From assembly GCA_905221615.1 (NCBI GenBank), contig CAJNDT010003079.1:205001-269000 (forward strand): a stretch of 64,000 bases of DNA. The letters run 5' to 3'. This DNA is from Symbiodinium sp. CCMP2592. Its lineage: Eukaryota > Sar > Dinophyceae > Suessiales > Symbiodiniaceae. A program made the position numbers and the translations under genes. This document shows positions 1 through 7,861 of the stretch, piece by piece (within the stretch, counting starts at the first letter, position 1; every line of letters starts with the position of its first letter). Under the pieces are notes generated by a model, which was given only the letters and a program-made list of their open reading frames with translations, did no database searches and had not been told where the DNA came from.

Positions 1-322
1 CGACCGGCATCTGGGGCTTGGGCTGTGCCGCTTTGGGCTTGGCTGCAGCTGCCTTTCCGGTGGACGGCGTGGCCTTCACCACGGGGGGCGCTGCTTTCGG
101 CGCCGGTGGCGTTGGCTTTGCAGCCACCTCTTTCTTCGTTTGTGGCGCTGCTTTGGGCACAGAAGCTGCCTTCCAAGGGAGCTTGAGAGTACCAGCAAAG
201 CTCGAGATTCGTGCTAGCTTGGAGTTCCACACACCCGCTGCACATCCTGCTCGGTGTCTATAAACTAAGGCAGTCGAAGAATTATAAACTCGATGAAGTT
301 CGCTGCATTCTTGAAACATCAT
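1..322 (-). CDS. Lys/Ala/Pro-rich protein, partial, runs off the left edge
   Basis: A minus-strand frame is open from an ATG pair at 320-322 to the window edge. The first 55 or so residues have mixed composition. From about position 165 to 1 the product is almost entirely Lys, Ala, Pro, Val and Thr, with short motifs such as PKAAPQTKKEVAAKP. This is the composition of histone H1-like tails, linker regions or basic low-complexity proteins. There is no catalytic or membrane motif. The start is uncertain because an upstream exon could splice into this frame. The nearby Pro/Glu/Ala-rich frame at 766-1455 lies on the same strand and could be an upstream exon of the same gene. Function is unknown. 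Confidence 0.42.
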   Translation of the reverse strand, partial: MMFQECSELHRVYNSSTALVYRHRAGCAAGVWNSKLARISSFAGTLKLPWKAASVPKAAPQTKKEVAAKPTPPAPKAAPPVVKATPSTGKAAAAKPKAAQPKPQMPV

Positions 323-765
323 CCGGTCGTGCCTTGGGAGCCGGCCGCCGCTTCGCTGCAGCGGAGACGGTCTGGTGCAACAGGTCAAGATTTCGCGAGC
401 ATAAGGGCTATTTCTCGGCGTGTGAGTTCGCACATACAATGAACACCTAGACCGGGGTCACTAAGTGTTTCTTGTCGAGGCATCGCCTAATTGGCATGAA
501 TGGGTCCCAGCACCACGGTGGACAAATCCCAAATTGGAGAGGTGAAAAATGCGCCGGTAGAGGTGAACTCTTCTTAGATTCTTAGTTCCTCTGCCTGTGC
601 TGTCATGCCTGCTTTCGGCGCTTTGCCGGAAGTTGGCTTCATGCCTTCGGCTTTCCTGATCTGACGCTGCGACAAGCTGTGACAAGCACCAGTCAGACTT
701 CTCAGCCCCGTGCATGACCGAACTGGCGCTGTCACCGATGCTCTGAGAGAAGGAACCCTACACTC
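323..765. other. no gene seen
   Basis: No convincing coding frame, repeat or RNA is visible. If the minus-strand frames on each side belong to one gene, this would be an intron. Confidence 0.3.
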
Positions 766-1455
766 CTACATGTCCATGCGGCCACGGCACGATGGAGTCT
801 TTGCAGTCGCCAGCCCCGCGGCTGCTGCAAGGCTGGGTTTGGCGACGGCCTGTGCATCCTCAGCCTCTTTGGGCACTTCAACAGGGCCGGGAGCCCCTTT
901 TACAGAATCTGGCTGTGTCTCCACAACTTCGACCTCCATTTTCGGAGGTGTGTCGGTGGTGGCTTCTGCTATTGACGCCGGAAGATTTCCAGCCACCTTT
1001 TCCCGAGCAGCGTCTGCCAAAGGCTGTGGAGTGTCTGTAATGTCTGGCTGTGGCACAAGGAGTTTGGCCGGTTCAGGCTCAATCACGGCCTCCGGATCTT
1101 GCGCTTCTGCTTCAGCTGAAGGCTCCACCGTGGCCTCCGGCTCCTGCGCTTCTGCTTTAGCTGCAGGCTCTACCGACGCCTCCGGCACCTGCGCTTCTGC
1201 TTCAGCTGCAGGTGGTGTCACGGCTGTCACAGGCGGGTCTGCCACGGCTTCGGGAGCAGCAATGGCCAAACGATCTTCTCTGGCCGGTGAGTCTGTGTCG
1301 AAGTGCACTACATCTGGCTCTTGCTGGAAGCGAACACTGCTGCCTGACATGCTTCTTCCACCCATCCCTCTGGTTTCGGGAACTGCTTCGCCAGGCTCCT
1401 CGTCCAGCTCCTTCGCACAAGGTCGCTCGTTTCTTAGGCATTCCCTGTCATGCAT
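766..1455 (-). CDS. Pro/Glu/Ala-rich protein with three 15-residue repeats
   Basis: A 229-codon minus-strand frame starts at an ATG at 1455. The product is strongly biased to Ala, Glu, Pro and Val. Three consecutive 15-residue units (AEAEAQ, then a variable residue, then PEA with E-P spacers) are encoded by exact 45-bp periods at 1082-1216. The bias is coherent only in this frame, which is why it is preferred over the opposite-strand Ser/Thr-rich reading of the same bases. It resembles a disordered linker or surface protein. No known domain is recognised. It lies upstream, on the same strand, of the Lys/Ala/Pro-rich frame at 1-322. The end near 766 could instead be a splice site. Confidence 0.45.
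   Translation of the reverse strand: MHDRECLRNERPCAKELDEEPGEAVPETRGMGGRSMSGSSVRFQQEPDVVHFDTDSPAREDRLAIAAPEAVADPPVTAVTPPAAEAEAQVPEASVEPAAKAEAQEPEATVEPSAEAEAQDPEAVIEPEPAKLLVPQPDITDTPQPLADAAREKVAGNLPASIAEATTDTPPKMEVEVVETQPDSVKGAPGPVEVPKEAEDAQAVAKPSLAAAAGLATAKTPSCRGRMDM
1082..1216 (-). repeat. three tandem 45-bp coding repeats
   Basis: Units begin at 1082, 1127 and 1172. The period is a multiple of three, so the repeat keeps the minus-strand reading frame. Confidence 0.8.
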
Positions 1456-2198
1456 GTATGGATTCCTAAGTGGCAGCCGAAGCCCGCCCAGCTATTCTCC
1501 TAAGTAGGTGGGATGGATCTGGCTCTCCAGCCCCAGTTGGTAAGTTCATCATGCATGTCACGGTCAAGCTCTGCTGGAGTCGACAAGTCGTCGAACAAGA
1601 ACAACAAGATGTCCTATGTTTCCAGCATACAAGGCCGCGCTTGCTGCGCTCGAGGTCTTGTTTCCACTTCGTCGAATGTGGACCCATCGTGCCTGCACCG
1701 GCTCTGCGACGCTGTCGAGGCTGGCAGCAGCTGGACCACCTCAGCGCAAACTCGACACTGTTCGGCACAACCACGGAGCCTGGCCACTTGCTGCTTCTCT
1801 CTACAAGATTAAAGGCTAATTGCTTCGCCCTGCAGGCTGAAGAGGTGCCTAGCCCAGGCACTGGTTCCCGCGACACCTGGGAGGACATGGTGGATGATCA
1901 TCGTGTCCTGCCGACACTCCTATGCCGACAGGGTTTCTCCCACACGCAGCAGACAGCAAAGAGATATCCTCGTCCCAGGGAGCTGGTGATGCCGGAGAAG
2001 GTGGCGACGGCGGATAGGTGACTTGCACTTCATCAGCGCAGTGGCTCCTGGCAGAGGCTCTGAGGCAGCGTAGAGCGCGCGGGACAACTAAGGCTTGGCC
2101 AAAGCATCGATGTGACCAGTAGCTACACTCAGTCACCACAAACCCCCGTCCTGGTCTCCCTCGCTGCCCCATCCACTGCACCTGGAAGGTCCTGCCAG
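1456..2198. other. no gene seen
   Basis: Several short frames exist on both strands, but none has a coherent composition or a motif. Confidence 0.3.
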
Positions 2199-2395
2199 AA
2201 TGATAACAACGATGGCACGTCGGTGTGATAGCGATGCCGCCCTGACGACGACGAGCAGGATGAGGATGCTGACGGTGACGATGACGATGGCTGACCATGG
2301 CGATAATGGTGTAATGGCGATGATGACGATGACGATGACCGACGCTAATAACGATGATGATGATGATGATGACGTAGCTGTTACTGCTGCCATTA
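2199..2395. repeat. degenerate GAT/GAC trinucleotide tract
   Basis: Imperfect GAT, GAC and ATG triplets run through this interval, ending in a purer GAT run near 2352-2372. It lies about 180 bp left of the viral element. The 2396-2568 interval holds a C-run and nothing else recognisable. Confidence 0.7.
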
Positions 2396-2568
2396 CCAGT
2401 ACTATGATTTCTAGTGTCCGCTATTGGGGGTGAACTGAGCTACCCTCCACCTAATCTGCCCCCCCCCGTCCCTTGCCCCCTCACTTCTGCAGCGGCTCTG
2501 CTCTTTCACATTCTGTCACGGTGCTGGTCTCCGGCAGGCCGAGGCGGGCGGCGTAGCGTTAAAGTCAT

Positions 2569-2573
2569 TATTG
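2569..2573. repeat. left target-site duplication TATTG
   Basis: TATTG immediately precedes the left inverted repeat and recurs exactly at 10499-10503, immediately after the right one. With the boundary moved by one base on the right, a 6-bp match TTATTG is also possible (2568-2573 and 10498-10503). Polintons are known to make 6-bp duplications through a retroviral-type integrase. Confidence 0.75.
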
Positions 2574-2930
2574 AGTTAGTATAGACCATTTCCATTTTCA
2601 ACCATGGCACCCCCCCTAGCACCAAAACCATAACAACCTATACCTCAACTCTAACCCAACCCAAGACCCATAGGGGGCACCCTAGGAATAGCTCACCCAA
2701 AGACCCCAAACCATAACAACCTATACCTCAACTACCAAAAAGACCCATATGATGGAACCATTAGAAAACCCATACACCACCACATAGAAAAAACCCACTC
2801 TAAACTCCATACACCAATACCCCCATAGAAAACCCGATAGTATCCACCCGAAATCCCTAACCCTAGAAAATGGAAATGGTCATCTTACATAAATTTACAA
2901 TAATAGGAATGAGGTTTAGGGATAAGGTAG
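2574..2930 (+). repeat. left terminal inverted repeat
   Basis: 2574-2882 matches the reverse complement of 10190-10498 with about 15 differences over about 310 bp, judged by eye. After a divergent gap, 2893-2930 again matches the reverse complement of about 10069-10104. Rich in CCCTAA-like and CCATAAC words on this strand. Confidence 0.9.
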
Positions 2931-2938
2931 TCGCGAAT

Positions 2939-2950
2939 GCCTCGCGAGGC
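2939..2950. other. 12-bp perfect palindrome
   Basis: GCCTCGCGAGGC lies just inside the left TIR and is GC-rich in an AT-rich setting. The right end lacks it. Role unknown. Confidence 0.5.
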
Positions 2951-2971
2951 TTTTGCCGAAGCGTCACCAAT

Positions 2972-2999
2972 CATAATATTATAGTGGAATAATATTATG
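2972..2999 (-). terminator. AT hairpin at the 3' end of the 105-residue gene
   Basis: An 11-bp perfect stem (CATAATATTAT) with a 6-nt loop begins 6 bases after the stop of the minus-strand gene at 3005-3322. Position and form fit a hairpin transcript-end signal as known in mimiviruses and virophages. That function is inferred. Confidence 0.5.
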
Positions 3000-3004
3000 G
3001 TTGC

Positions 3005-3322
3005 TTATTGCTCTCGTTGTTTCTCTTCTTTCCTTAATCTGTGGTATTCTTTTCGTCGCTTTTTGGTTTCTTCAATTTGCTCTCGTATGCTTTCTATTTC
3101 ATCAAAAATCATTTGAATCCTAGTGTCGTAATGAAAATTAGTTATTCTTTCGGATATTTTCGTCTCTGTAAATCTGCTTCTGTCAGCTTCATTATGGGCA
3201 GTGTTAGATGCTTTTGACCGGAACTTCTCTAATCTTTTCACTCTCTCAAGTAACAAATCATTTGTATCATCAATCTCGTCAATCATAAAGTCAAGAATTT
3301 CAACCTGTAAATTATCGCTCAT
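3005..3322 (-). CDS. small helical viral protein (105 aa)
   Basis: 105 residues from an ATG at 3322, preceded by an AT-rich leader, starting MSDN like other genes of the element. The product is highly charged and predicted almost entirely helical, with a heptad-like region around residues 20-35 and a Lys/Arg/Glu-rich coiled coil over about residues 65-105. There is no Cys and no membrane segment. It is the leftmost gene of the element and is followed at once by an AT hairpin. It could be a virion-associated or DNA-associated accessory protein. I do not recognise a family. Confidence 0.7.
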   Translation of the reverse strand: MSDNLQVEILDFMIDEIDDTNDLLLERVKRLEKFRSKASNTAHNEADRSRFTETKISERITNFHYDTRIQMIFDEIESIREQIEETKKRRKEYHRLRKEEKQREQ

Positions 3323-3399
3323 TCTTATCTTAATATATATATGTGTTATTTCTTTAGATGTTTTTCTTTAGAAACTATTTTCTTAGACCGAAACAATAC

Positions 3400-3433
3400 T
3401 CTAATGATTTAATTCTTGAATTAAATCATTAGA
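3400..3433. terminator. 15-bp perfect stem hairpin
   Basis: Arms 3400-3414 and 3419-3433 are exact reverse complements around the loop CTTG. It lies between two minus-strand genes, 160 bp past the stop of the 70-residue gene and 78 bp upstream of the next start. Likely a transcript-end hairpin of the same kind as the others in the element. Confidence 0.5.
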
Positions 3434-3436
3434 ACA

Positions 3437-3562
3437 TTACATAGGGACTATCTGGGGTTTTCTTCTCCTTCTTCCAAAAGCACGAAACAAACTAATTAGA
3501 CCATTACCACATTCTGTTGATGCGCTTATGGAAGCACACGGGGCACTGGCATGCGGGCACTG
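3437..3562 (-). other. possible small Cys-rich basic frame, no ATG
   Basis: A minus-strand frame of 41 codons lies between two viral genes. It has four Cys in its first 18 residues (QCPHASAPC and STEC) and a GRRRRKP basic patch. It has no ATG and is preceded by TGA, so it may be a 5'-damaged small gene or chance. It fills the otherwise empty 270-bp gap in a compact element, which is the main reason to note it. Confidence 0.25.
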
Positions 3563-3591
3563 TCAATATACAACACAAATTAAGTTTTAAA

Positions 3592-3804
3592 TTATTTTAG
3601 TAATTCTTCTAACTGATAAAACTCAAACAACAATTTGAATCGTTTCTTATACTCTTCATAGTGGTAGTAATCCTCTAGTTCATCCAAAATCGCATTTAAT
3701 CTAGCATTGTATTTTCTTATGTTCCTTCGTTCTTCTAACCAATGTTGTTTATCTTCCTCTTTTTCTTTCTTAGGAAACAAACACTCCATATATTTATTAT
3801 ACAA
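3592..3804 (-). CDS. small charged helical viral protein (70 aa)
   Basis: 70 residues from an ATG at 3804, inside the last codons of the upstream gene (which ends at 3797), so the two overlap by 8 bp. Rich in Lys, Glu, Tyr and Leu and predicted helical throughout, with a hydrophobic C-terminal helix (FKLLFEFYQLEELLK). The overlapping arrangement supports a real gene of the same cluster. No family recognised; it may pair with the coiled-coil protein encoded just upstream. Confidence 0.6.
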   Translation of the reverse strand: MYNKYMECLFPKKEKEEDKQHWLEERRNIRKYNARLNAILDELEDYYHYEEYKKRFKLLFEFYQLEELLK

Positions 3805-4207
3805 ATTTCTTACTAATTTTTAGTTTCAAATCATTCAGTTCAAACTCCAATCTTTCTATGTCTTTTTTAATGACTTCAATGTCTGTTTCAGTTCCTTCTA
3901 GTCTTTGTTCGCATTCCTCAGGGGTAATTCTATTGTGTCCCCATCCAGTATCGCATACTTCAACGCTTCCGACTTGACCTTCGGTTTTGAATATCCCGTT
4001 TTCATCGGGCGATATATGACGTCCAGTAGAACCAAATTTCAAATTTCGTCTATCTTCTATAACATTTGTTGTAACTATGTTGTTTTCCTGTGTTGTTTTA
4101 GTCTCCTTTTGATAAGATTGTCTTTTACACCTACAAGGGATACACGATATACCATTAGCGTTTATGAAAAACCCTTTCTTCTTTTCGCTTTCTGTTATAT
4201 CGCTCAT
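3797..4207 (-). CDS. viral protein with Cys-rich start and coiled-coil C-terminus (136 aa)
   Basis: 136 residues. The ATG at 4207 shares an ATGA overlap with the stop of the 56-residue gene upstream. The N-terminal third has a short Cys pattern (CIPCRC) followed by a basic stretch. The middle, about residues 50-90, is Gly/Asp-rich and probably folded. The last 40 residues form a clear Leu/Ile/Glu/Lys coiled coil. Such a layout would suit an oligomeric virion or adaptor protein, but no known family is recognised. It is central to a three-gene overlapping minus-strand cluster (4374 to 3592) that diverges from the ATPase gene. Confidence 0.65.
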   Translation of the reverse strand: MSDITESEKKKGFFINANGISCIPCRCKRQSYQKETKTTQENNIVTTNVIEDRRNLKFGSTGRHISPDENGIFKTEGQVGSVEVCDTGWGHNRITPEECEQRLEGTETDIEVIKKDIERLEFELNDLKLKISKKFV

Positions 4208-4374
4208 TTATACTGTTTAGATTTTTTAACATTTTTCAGGCAAATAATAACTGCTTTTACAAACTCTAATGATAAATAGCAACATCGTTTTACCTTACTA
4301 TCTTTTATTACCTGCGCTTCTACTACTTCTAAACCGTTTATGGTTTCAATATAAGTAGCATAGTTTTCATTCAT
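4204..4374 (-). CDS. 56-residue viral protein, first gene of the minus cluster
   Basis: ATG at 4372-4374, 56 codons, stop at 4204-4206 overlapping the next ATG as ATGA. The product starts MNENYATYIETING. It carries a CC pair near residues 31-32, then a moderately hydrophobic segment (about residues 33-47) and a basic tail. It may be membrane-associated. It faces the ATPase gene across 42 bp, so both promoters must lie in 4375-4416 or within the genes. The exact overlap, ATG start and AT-rich leader support it in spite of its size. Confidence 0.55.
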   Translation of the reverse strand: MNENYATYIETINGLEVVEAQVIKDSKVKRCCYLSLEFVKAVIICLKNVKKSKQYK

Positions 4375-4416
4375 TATATATTTTAATCACATATTTTCTA
4401 GTTAATAATAATTATT
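4375..4416. promoter_or_regulatory. 42-bp divergent AT-rich promoter region
   Basis: Separates the minus-strand cluster from the plus-strand ATPase gene. It is nearly all A and T, with TATAT and TAATAATAATTATT runs. All viral starts in the element are preceded by similar AT-rich leaders. Confidence 0.45.
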
Positions 4417-5184
4417 ATGAGTGAAACGATCCCAACCGTAGAACCAATAGACATACCCGACTACAAGTACAAAAACTCTAAATATGAAATGATGCCCAAA
4501 TTACCCGCTAGGATGTTATGCGTTGCTTCATCAACGGGTGGCAAGACGGTGCTTATCCAAAATCTAATATTAAAAATCTACCGAGACTCTTTTGAAAGGA
4601 TTTACATTTTCTCACCGACCGTTAATGTTGATGACACATGGACGCCCGTTAAGAAATATATAACCGATGTAATGAAGGTTGATACTGAAAAGGAGCAGGT
4701 TTATTATGAAGAATACGACCCTATAGCATTGAAGAAGTTAATAGAAACACAGAATAAAGTCATTGATTTTCAGAAGAAGAATAAACAAAAGGATTTGTTT
4801 AGCATCTTGATAGTTGTTGATGATTTCGCAGATGACCCCAAATTTGTAAGATACTCCAATATTCTTCACGGTTTTTTTACGAGAGGACGACATAACGCCA
4901 TCTCGTGTATATTATCTACCCAAAAATACAATGTTTTAGCACCAATAATTCGCTTAAATGCTAGTGCTTTGTTTATATTCAGGTTGAAGAATATGAATGA
5001 AGTTAATAGCTTCCTAGAAGAAAACAGCGCGCTAGTTGATAAGAAAACACTTTACGATATGTATCAGCAGGCCGTTAATTTTGCTCCTTACTCGTTCTTC
5101 TACATAAACACCAACGCCAAGGATGTTAATAATATGTTTTTCATAAACTTTCAACAGCGTTTTGAAACTGATAATAATCAATAA
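4417..5184 (+). CDS. A32/FtsK-type genome-packaging ATPase
   Basis: 255 residues from an ATG in an AT-rich leader. A P-loop lies at about residues 37-44 (ASSTGGKT), a Walker B at about 130-136 (ILIVVDD), and a conserved RGRHN motif at about 156-160. The last is followed by the STQ motif (about 167-169) that carries the polar residue of this family. Length and motif spacing match the packaging ATPases of polinton-like viruses and virophages, which pump the genome into the capsid. It is the only plus-strand gene of the element, divergent from the small-protein cluster. No frame damage is visible, so it may still be functional. Family assignment is strong; the exact clade needs a tree. Confidence 0.9.
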   Translation: MSETIPTVEPIDIPDYKYKNSKYEMMPKLPARMLCVASSTGGKTVLIQNLILKIYRDSFERIYIFSPTVNVDDTWTPVKKYITDVMKVDTEKEQVYYEEYDPIALKKLIETQNKVIDFQKKNKQKDLFSILIVVDDFADDPKFVRYSNILHGFFTRGRHNAISCILSTQKYNVLAPIIRLNASALFIFRLKNMNEVNSFLEENSALVDKKTLYDMYQQAVNFAPYSFFYINTNAKDVNNMFFINFQQRFETDNNQ

Positions 5185-5205
5185 TATTTTTATGTTTATA
5201 TTATT
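5180..5205. terminator. AT hairpin overlapping the ATPase stop codon
   Basis: 8-bp perfect stem AATAATAT/ATATTATT with a 10-nt loop, between the convergent ATPase gene and the small gene at 5214-5427. Suits a shared transcript end. Confidence 0.45.
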
Positions 5206-5213
5206 AATTATCA

Positions 5214-5427
5214 CTAAAATAATGATACAGGGCAACAGTGTAAAGAAGTAAAATTGAAACAAGGGCATCGCCTTTTCTTTTTTAATGCTTCTACCTTCTT
5301 CTCTTCCATTTCTAACTTATCTAGTAGGTCTTTCATAGCAGTTAATAATATACCTGTTTCGGATACTTCCCTACTTTTCTGTTTTATTAGTTCCATACAC
5401 TTTATACTGATTTTCAAACTCACTCAT
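5214..5427 (-). pseudogene. small coiled-coil viral gene, probably frameshifted
   Basis: A minus-strand frame of about 69 codons ends at 5214 and holds a Lys/Glu/Leu helix followed by a Cys-containing tail (RRCPCF). Its only ATG in frame is internal (near 5396). The ATG in the position and leader context typical of this element is at 5427, reading MSEFENQ, but it hits a stop after 18 codons in a frame one base off. The simplest reading is a single-base indel near the start. The alternative is that translation begins at the internal ATG and gives a shorter protein of about 60 residues. It lies 22 bp downstream of the fibre gene on the same strand. Confidence 0.5.
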
Positions 5428-5448
5428 ATATAACAACATATATTAATT

Positions 5449-7809
5449 CTAATCGCTATCGCTATTATTTTTTACTTTCTTCTTCAACTTTGTTATTTCT
5501 CCTTTAAGGGTGGTCATTTCCTTTTTCATTGCTTTGAATAAATCTTTCATTTCCTCATTTTCTTTAATTTTATGTTGTAAAGCACTCCATAAAATTGGTG
5601 TGGTCATACTATAACCAAACTTTAGATATCCGTCTCTTCCGTCCCTAACGATATTATTCCATTCTTTGGGGAACCCTTTATAATCCATCATATCGTTGGC
5701 AATAAAACCACAACATGACCTATCTCCGTATTTCTTTTCATCAATAAACTTATATGTTTTAGGAACGATGTATTTTACTAGTTCTACTGCTTTTTTAGTT
5801 TCTATCTCTTTTATGTCTTTCTTCAATCTTTGGTCACTGCTAGGGCCAATAGACCCTGTGTAAGAAATGTCACCTATAACATCAATGCCGTCTGTGGTAA
5901 CAGTTAAAGCATTTTTCGTTCCTATTTCGGTTATTGTCTCACCGTCTGTATCTGGATTTCTCAAAAATATTTGTTCCACTGCTCCTACCGCTGTTTGATG
6001 TGTAATACTAAACTTCTCATAGAAATCAACTGAACTACCTAGGACACGAAACTCAGGAGAACCAGTAGCACCAATATCTACACGAAATTCATTTCCGGTT
6101 GATAAATTACCTATTACATCAAGTGTTTCATTACATGTAGTAGGTTTGTTTAATGTAATACCTGCTACATCATTCAATTGTAAATATATTTCTGATGATT
6201 GTTTGTCTGCGCTTCTGTTTGATTGTATTGAAAAATTTTGTTCTATTGTTGAAATGAAATTTAGTGAAAAATTAGCATTTGACTGTTGATATATCCTACC
6301 TCTACTATTGGTTAAGATATTATTGTTAAATGTATTATCACTTCCATTAAATGAACAATTACCACTAAAATTTGAACTACCTCCTCCCGCTACATTTAGT
6401 CTTGTTGCTCCTCCTGCTATTGCTCCAATTCCTAAATTATTACAATATACCGCTCCTCCTGCTGTAGCGGTATTCAATAACAATAACGACTGACTATTGT
6501 TAGAAGTATTATAAGCATTAATATTAAAACTATGTATTTTAAAAAATCCTTGTGCGTTTTTCACTGTTAAAACATTACTTGCGTCTGTTGTATTCTTAAA
6601 CACTTCAATACCATTACCATTTGTTGAAGTTATTGTATCACCATTCATTGTAACATTATTATCAACTTCTAGACTATCTACTTTCGTTGCTCCACCAACA
6701 GATAAAAAATAGCCACTTTCGTTTGCTTTGCCTATCCCTACTTCCGCGCTTGTTAAACTTCCTAATCTCATTCTGTTAGACTTATTTGAAGCACTATTGT
6801 CATTTAGAATCATAATATTTCCATCTCCTTCGTTAGCAGTGGTACATCTTAAATTATTGTTAATATATATCCATTGCGCCGTTCCGTCTCTAATTCGTAA
6901 TGTCGGGTCGGTGTTATTGGATATCCTCCAGAATTGAATACCATTATCAGATACTGGTAAAAATACAGTATCGTTATTGAATATTACTGCTTCATTTAAA
7001 AACACTTGCTGAAAAAATGTTGTTCCGTTCGTTGTATTGTTACATTCAATGTATGTATTTGTATCAGTATCGTCATTAGTTCCGTTGATTAGTCGTATAG
7101 CACTTGCCGTTTCATTGATTGATAAATCTAAAGAAATATTAGATTTCGTAGCGTTTGTATATCTTTCAATGCTTGTATTAGCATCTACTAATTCTATTGG
7201 ATTACTGACACCGCCACCTGCTCCTGCTACTAATGTATCTACCTCGCCCTTATTATAGTAATTGTTTGCTAACTGACTATTTGTTTGGTAGTTTGCTGTT
7301 AGTGTTGCTGTTGTGGCATAAGGTGCTAATGCTGTATTATCTATCCAGTTATTGGCATCAATTTGTGTCTTCGTGTAATAATCGTCATCAAGTTGTGTAT
7401 TGTTTTTGTAGTTATTTGTTAAATTCGCAGTAATGTCATTTATATCACTATAATTATCTAACGCTTTACCATCTACAACAGCAATAGCACTATCAACTTC
7501 TGCTTTACTATAAAAATTTACATTTAACTGTGCCGTCGTTTGAAAATTATTAGTGAGATTATTGTTAATATCGGTAATAACTAAATCTTGTCCTGCGCTT
7601 TGTGCTATGATTGGCGCTAGTTGTGTATCCAACTCTGCTTGTGTGATACCACCACCAGAACCTACGTTAATGTTTGACATTTCATTATCTACATATGTTA
7701 TTGTGGCATAATCCTGCTGTAATGATGACGTGCCTGTCTCACTAACTGTTAAGAACTCAGTAGCATAAACTACATGCGACCCGTCTAATGTTATTGACTG
7801 ATTATTCAT
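5449..7809 (-). CDS. virion fibre protein with S74 intramolecular chaperone
   Basis: 786 residues, ATG at 7809. Residues from about 50 to 205 contain repeated shaft units of the form TQLxxxYYxKxxVD. The middle, to about 640, is a Gly/Asn/Thr/Ser-rich, beta-rich body. From about 655 to the end lies a peptidase S74-type chaperone of the endosialidase class: the cleavage-site motif SSDQRLKKDI, then an alpha/beta core (CCGFIANDM, GYSMTTPILWSALQ) and a trimeric coiled coil over the last 45 residues. In the family the chaperone trimerises the fibre and cleaves itself off at the Ser of SDxR. The protein is probably a receptor-binding spike or decoration of the capsid. It lies 52 bp downstream of the capsid gene on the same strand. 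Frame intact. Confidence 0.85.
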   Translation of the reverse strand: MNNQSITLDGSHVVYATEFLTVSETGTSSLQQDYATITYVDNEMSNINVGSGGGITQAELDTQLAPIIAQSAGQDLVITDINNNLTNNFQTTAQLNVNFYSKAEVDSAIAVVDGKALDNYSDINDITANLTNNYKNNTQLDDDYYTKTQIDANNWIDNTALAPYATTATLTANYQTNSQLANNYYNKGEVDTLVAGAGGGVSNPIELVDANTSIERYTNATKSNISLDLSINETASAIRLINGTNDDTDTNTYIECNNTTNGTTFFQQVFLNEAVIFNNDTVFLPVSDNGIQFWRISNNTDPTLRIRDGTAQWIYINNNLRCTTANEGDGNIMILNDNSASNKSNRMRLGSLTSAEVGIGKANESGYFLSVGGATKVDSLEVDNNVTMNGDTITSTNGNGIEVFKNTTDASNVLTVKNAQGFFKIHSFNINAYNTSNNSQSLLLLNTATAGGAVYCNNLGIGAIAGGATRLNVAGGGSSNFSGNCSFNGSDNTFNNNILTNSRGRIYQQSNANFSLNFISTIEQNFSIQSNRSADKQSSEIYLQLNDVAGITLNKPTTCNETLDVIGNLSTGNEFRVDIGATGSPEFRVLGSSVDFYEKFSITHQTAVGAVEQIFLRNPDTDGETITEIGTKNALTVTTDGIDVIGDISYTGSIGPSSDQRLKKDIKEIETKKAVELVKYIVPKTYKFIDEKKYGDRSCCGFIANDMMDYKGFPKEWNNIVRDGRDGYLKFGYSMTTPILWSALQHKIKENEEMKDLFKAMKKEMTTLKGEITKLKKKVKNNSDSD

Positions 7810-7810
7810 T

Positions 7811-7840
7811 AATATTATTATTATAGAAAATAATAATATT
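7811..7840 (-). terminator. AT hairpin between capsid and fibre genes
   Basis: 12-bp perfect stem (AATATTATTATT) around the loop ATAGAA, filling most of the 52-bp gap after the capsid stop and before the fibre start. It could end the capsid transcript or act as part of the fibre promoter. Confidence 0.5.
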
Positions 7841-7861
7841 ATTTAATGTTTATAAACTTAT

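Noticed and set aside
520-600. AGGTGAACTCTTCTTAGATT resembles a conserved 18S rRNA stretch
   Set aside because: Only a short word matches; neighbouring conserved rRNA sequence is absent.
710-1507. 265-codon Ser/Thr/Ala frame on the plus strand
   Set aside because: It is the reverse of the Pro/Glu/Ala frame, whose repeat units make better protein sense.
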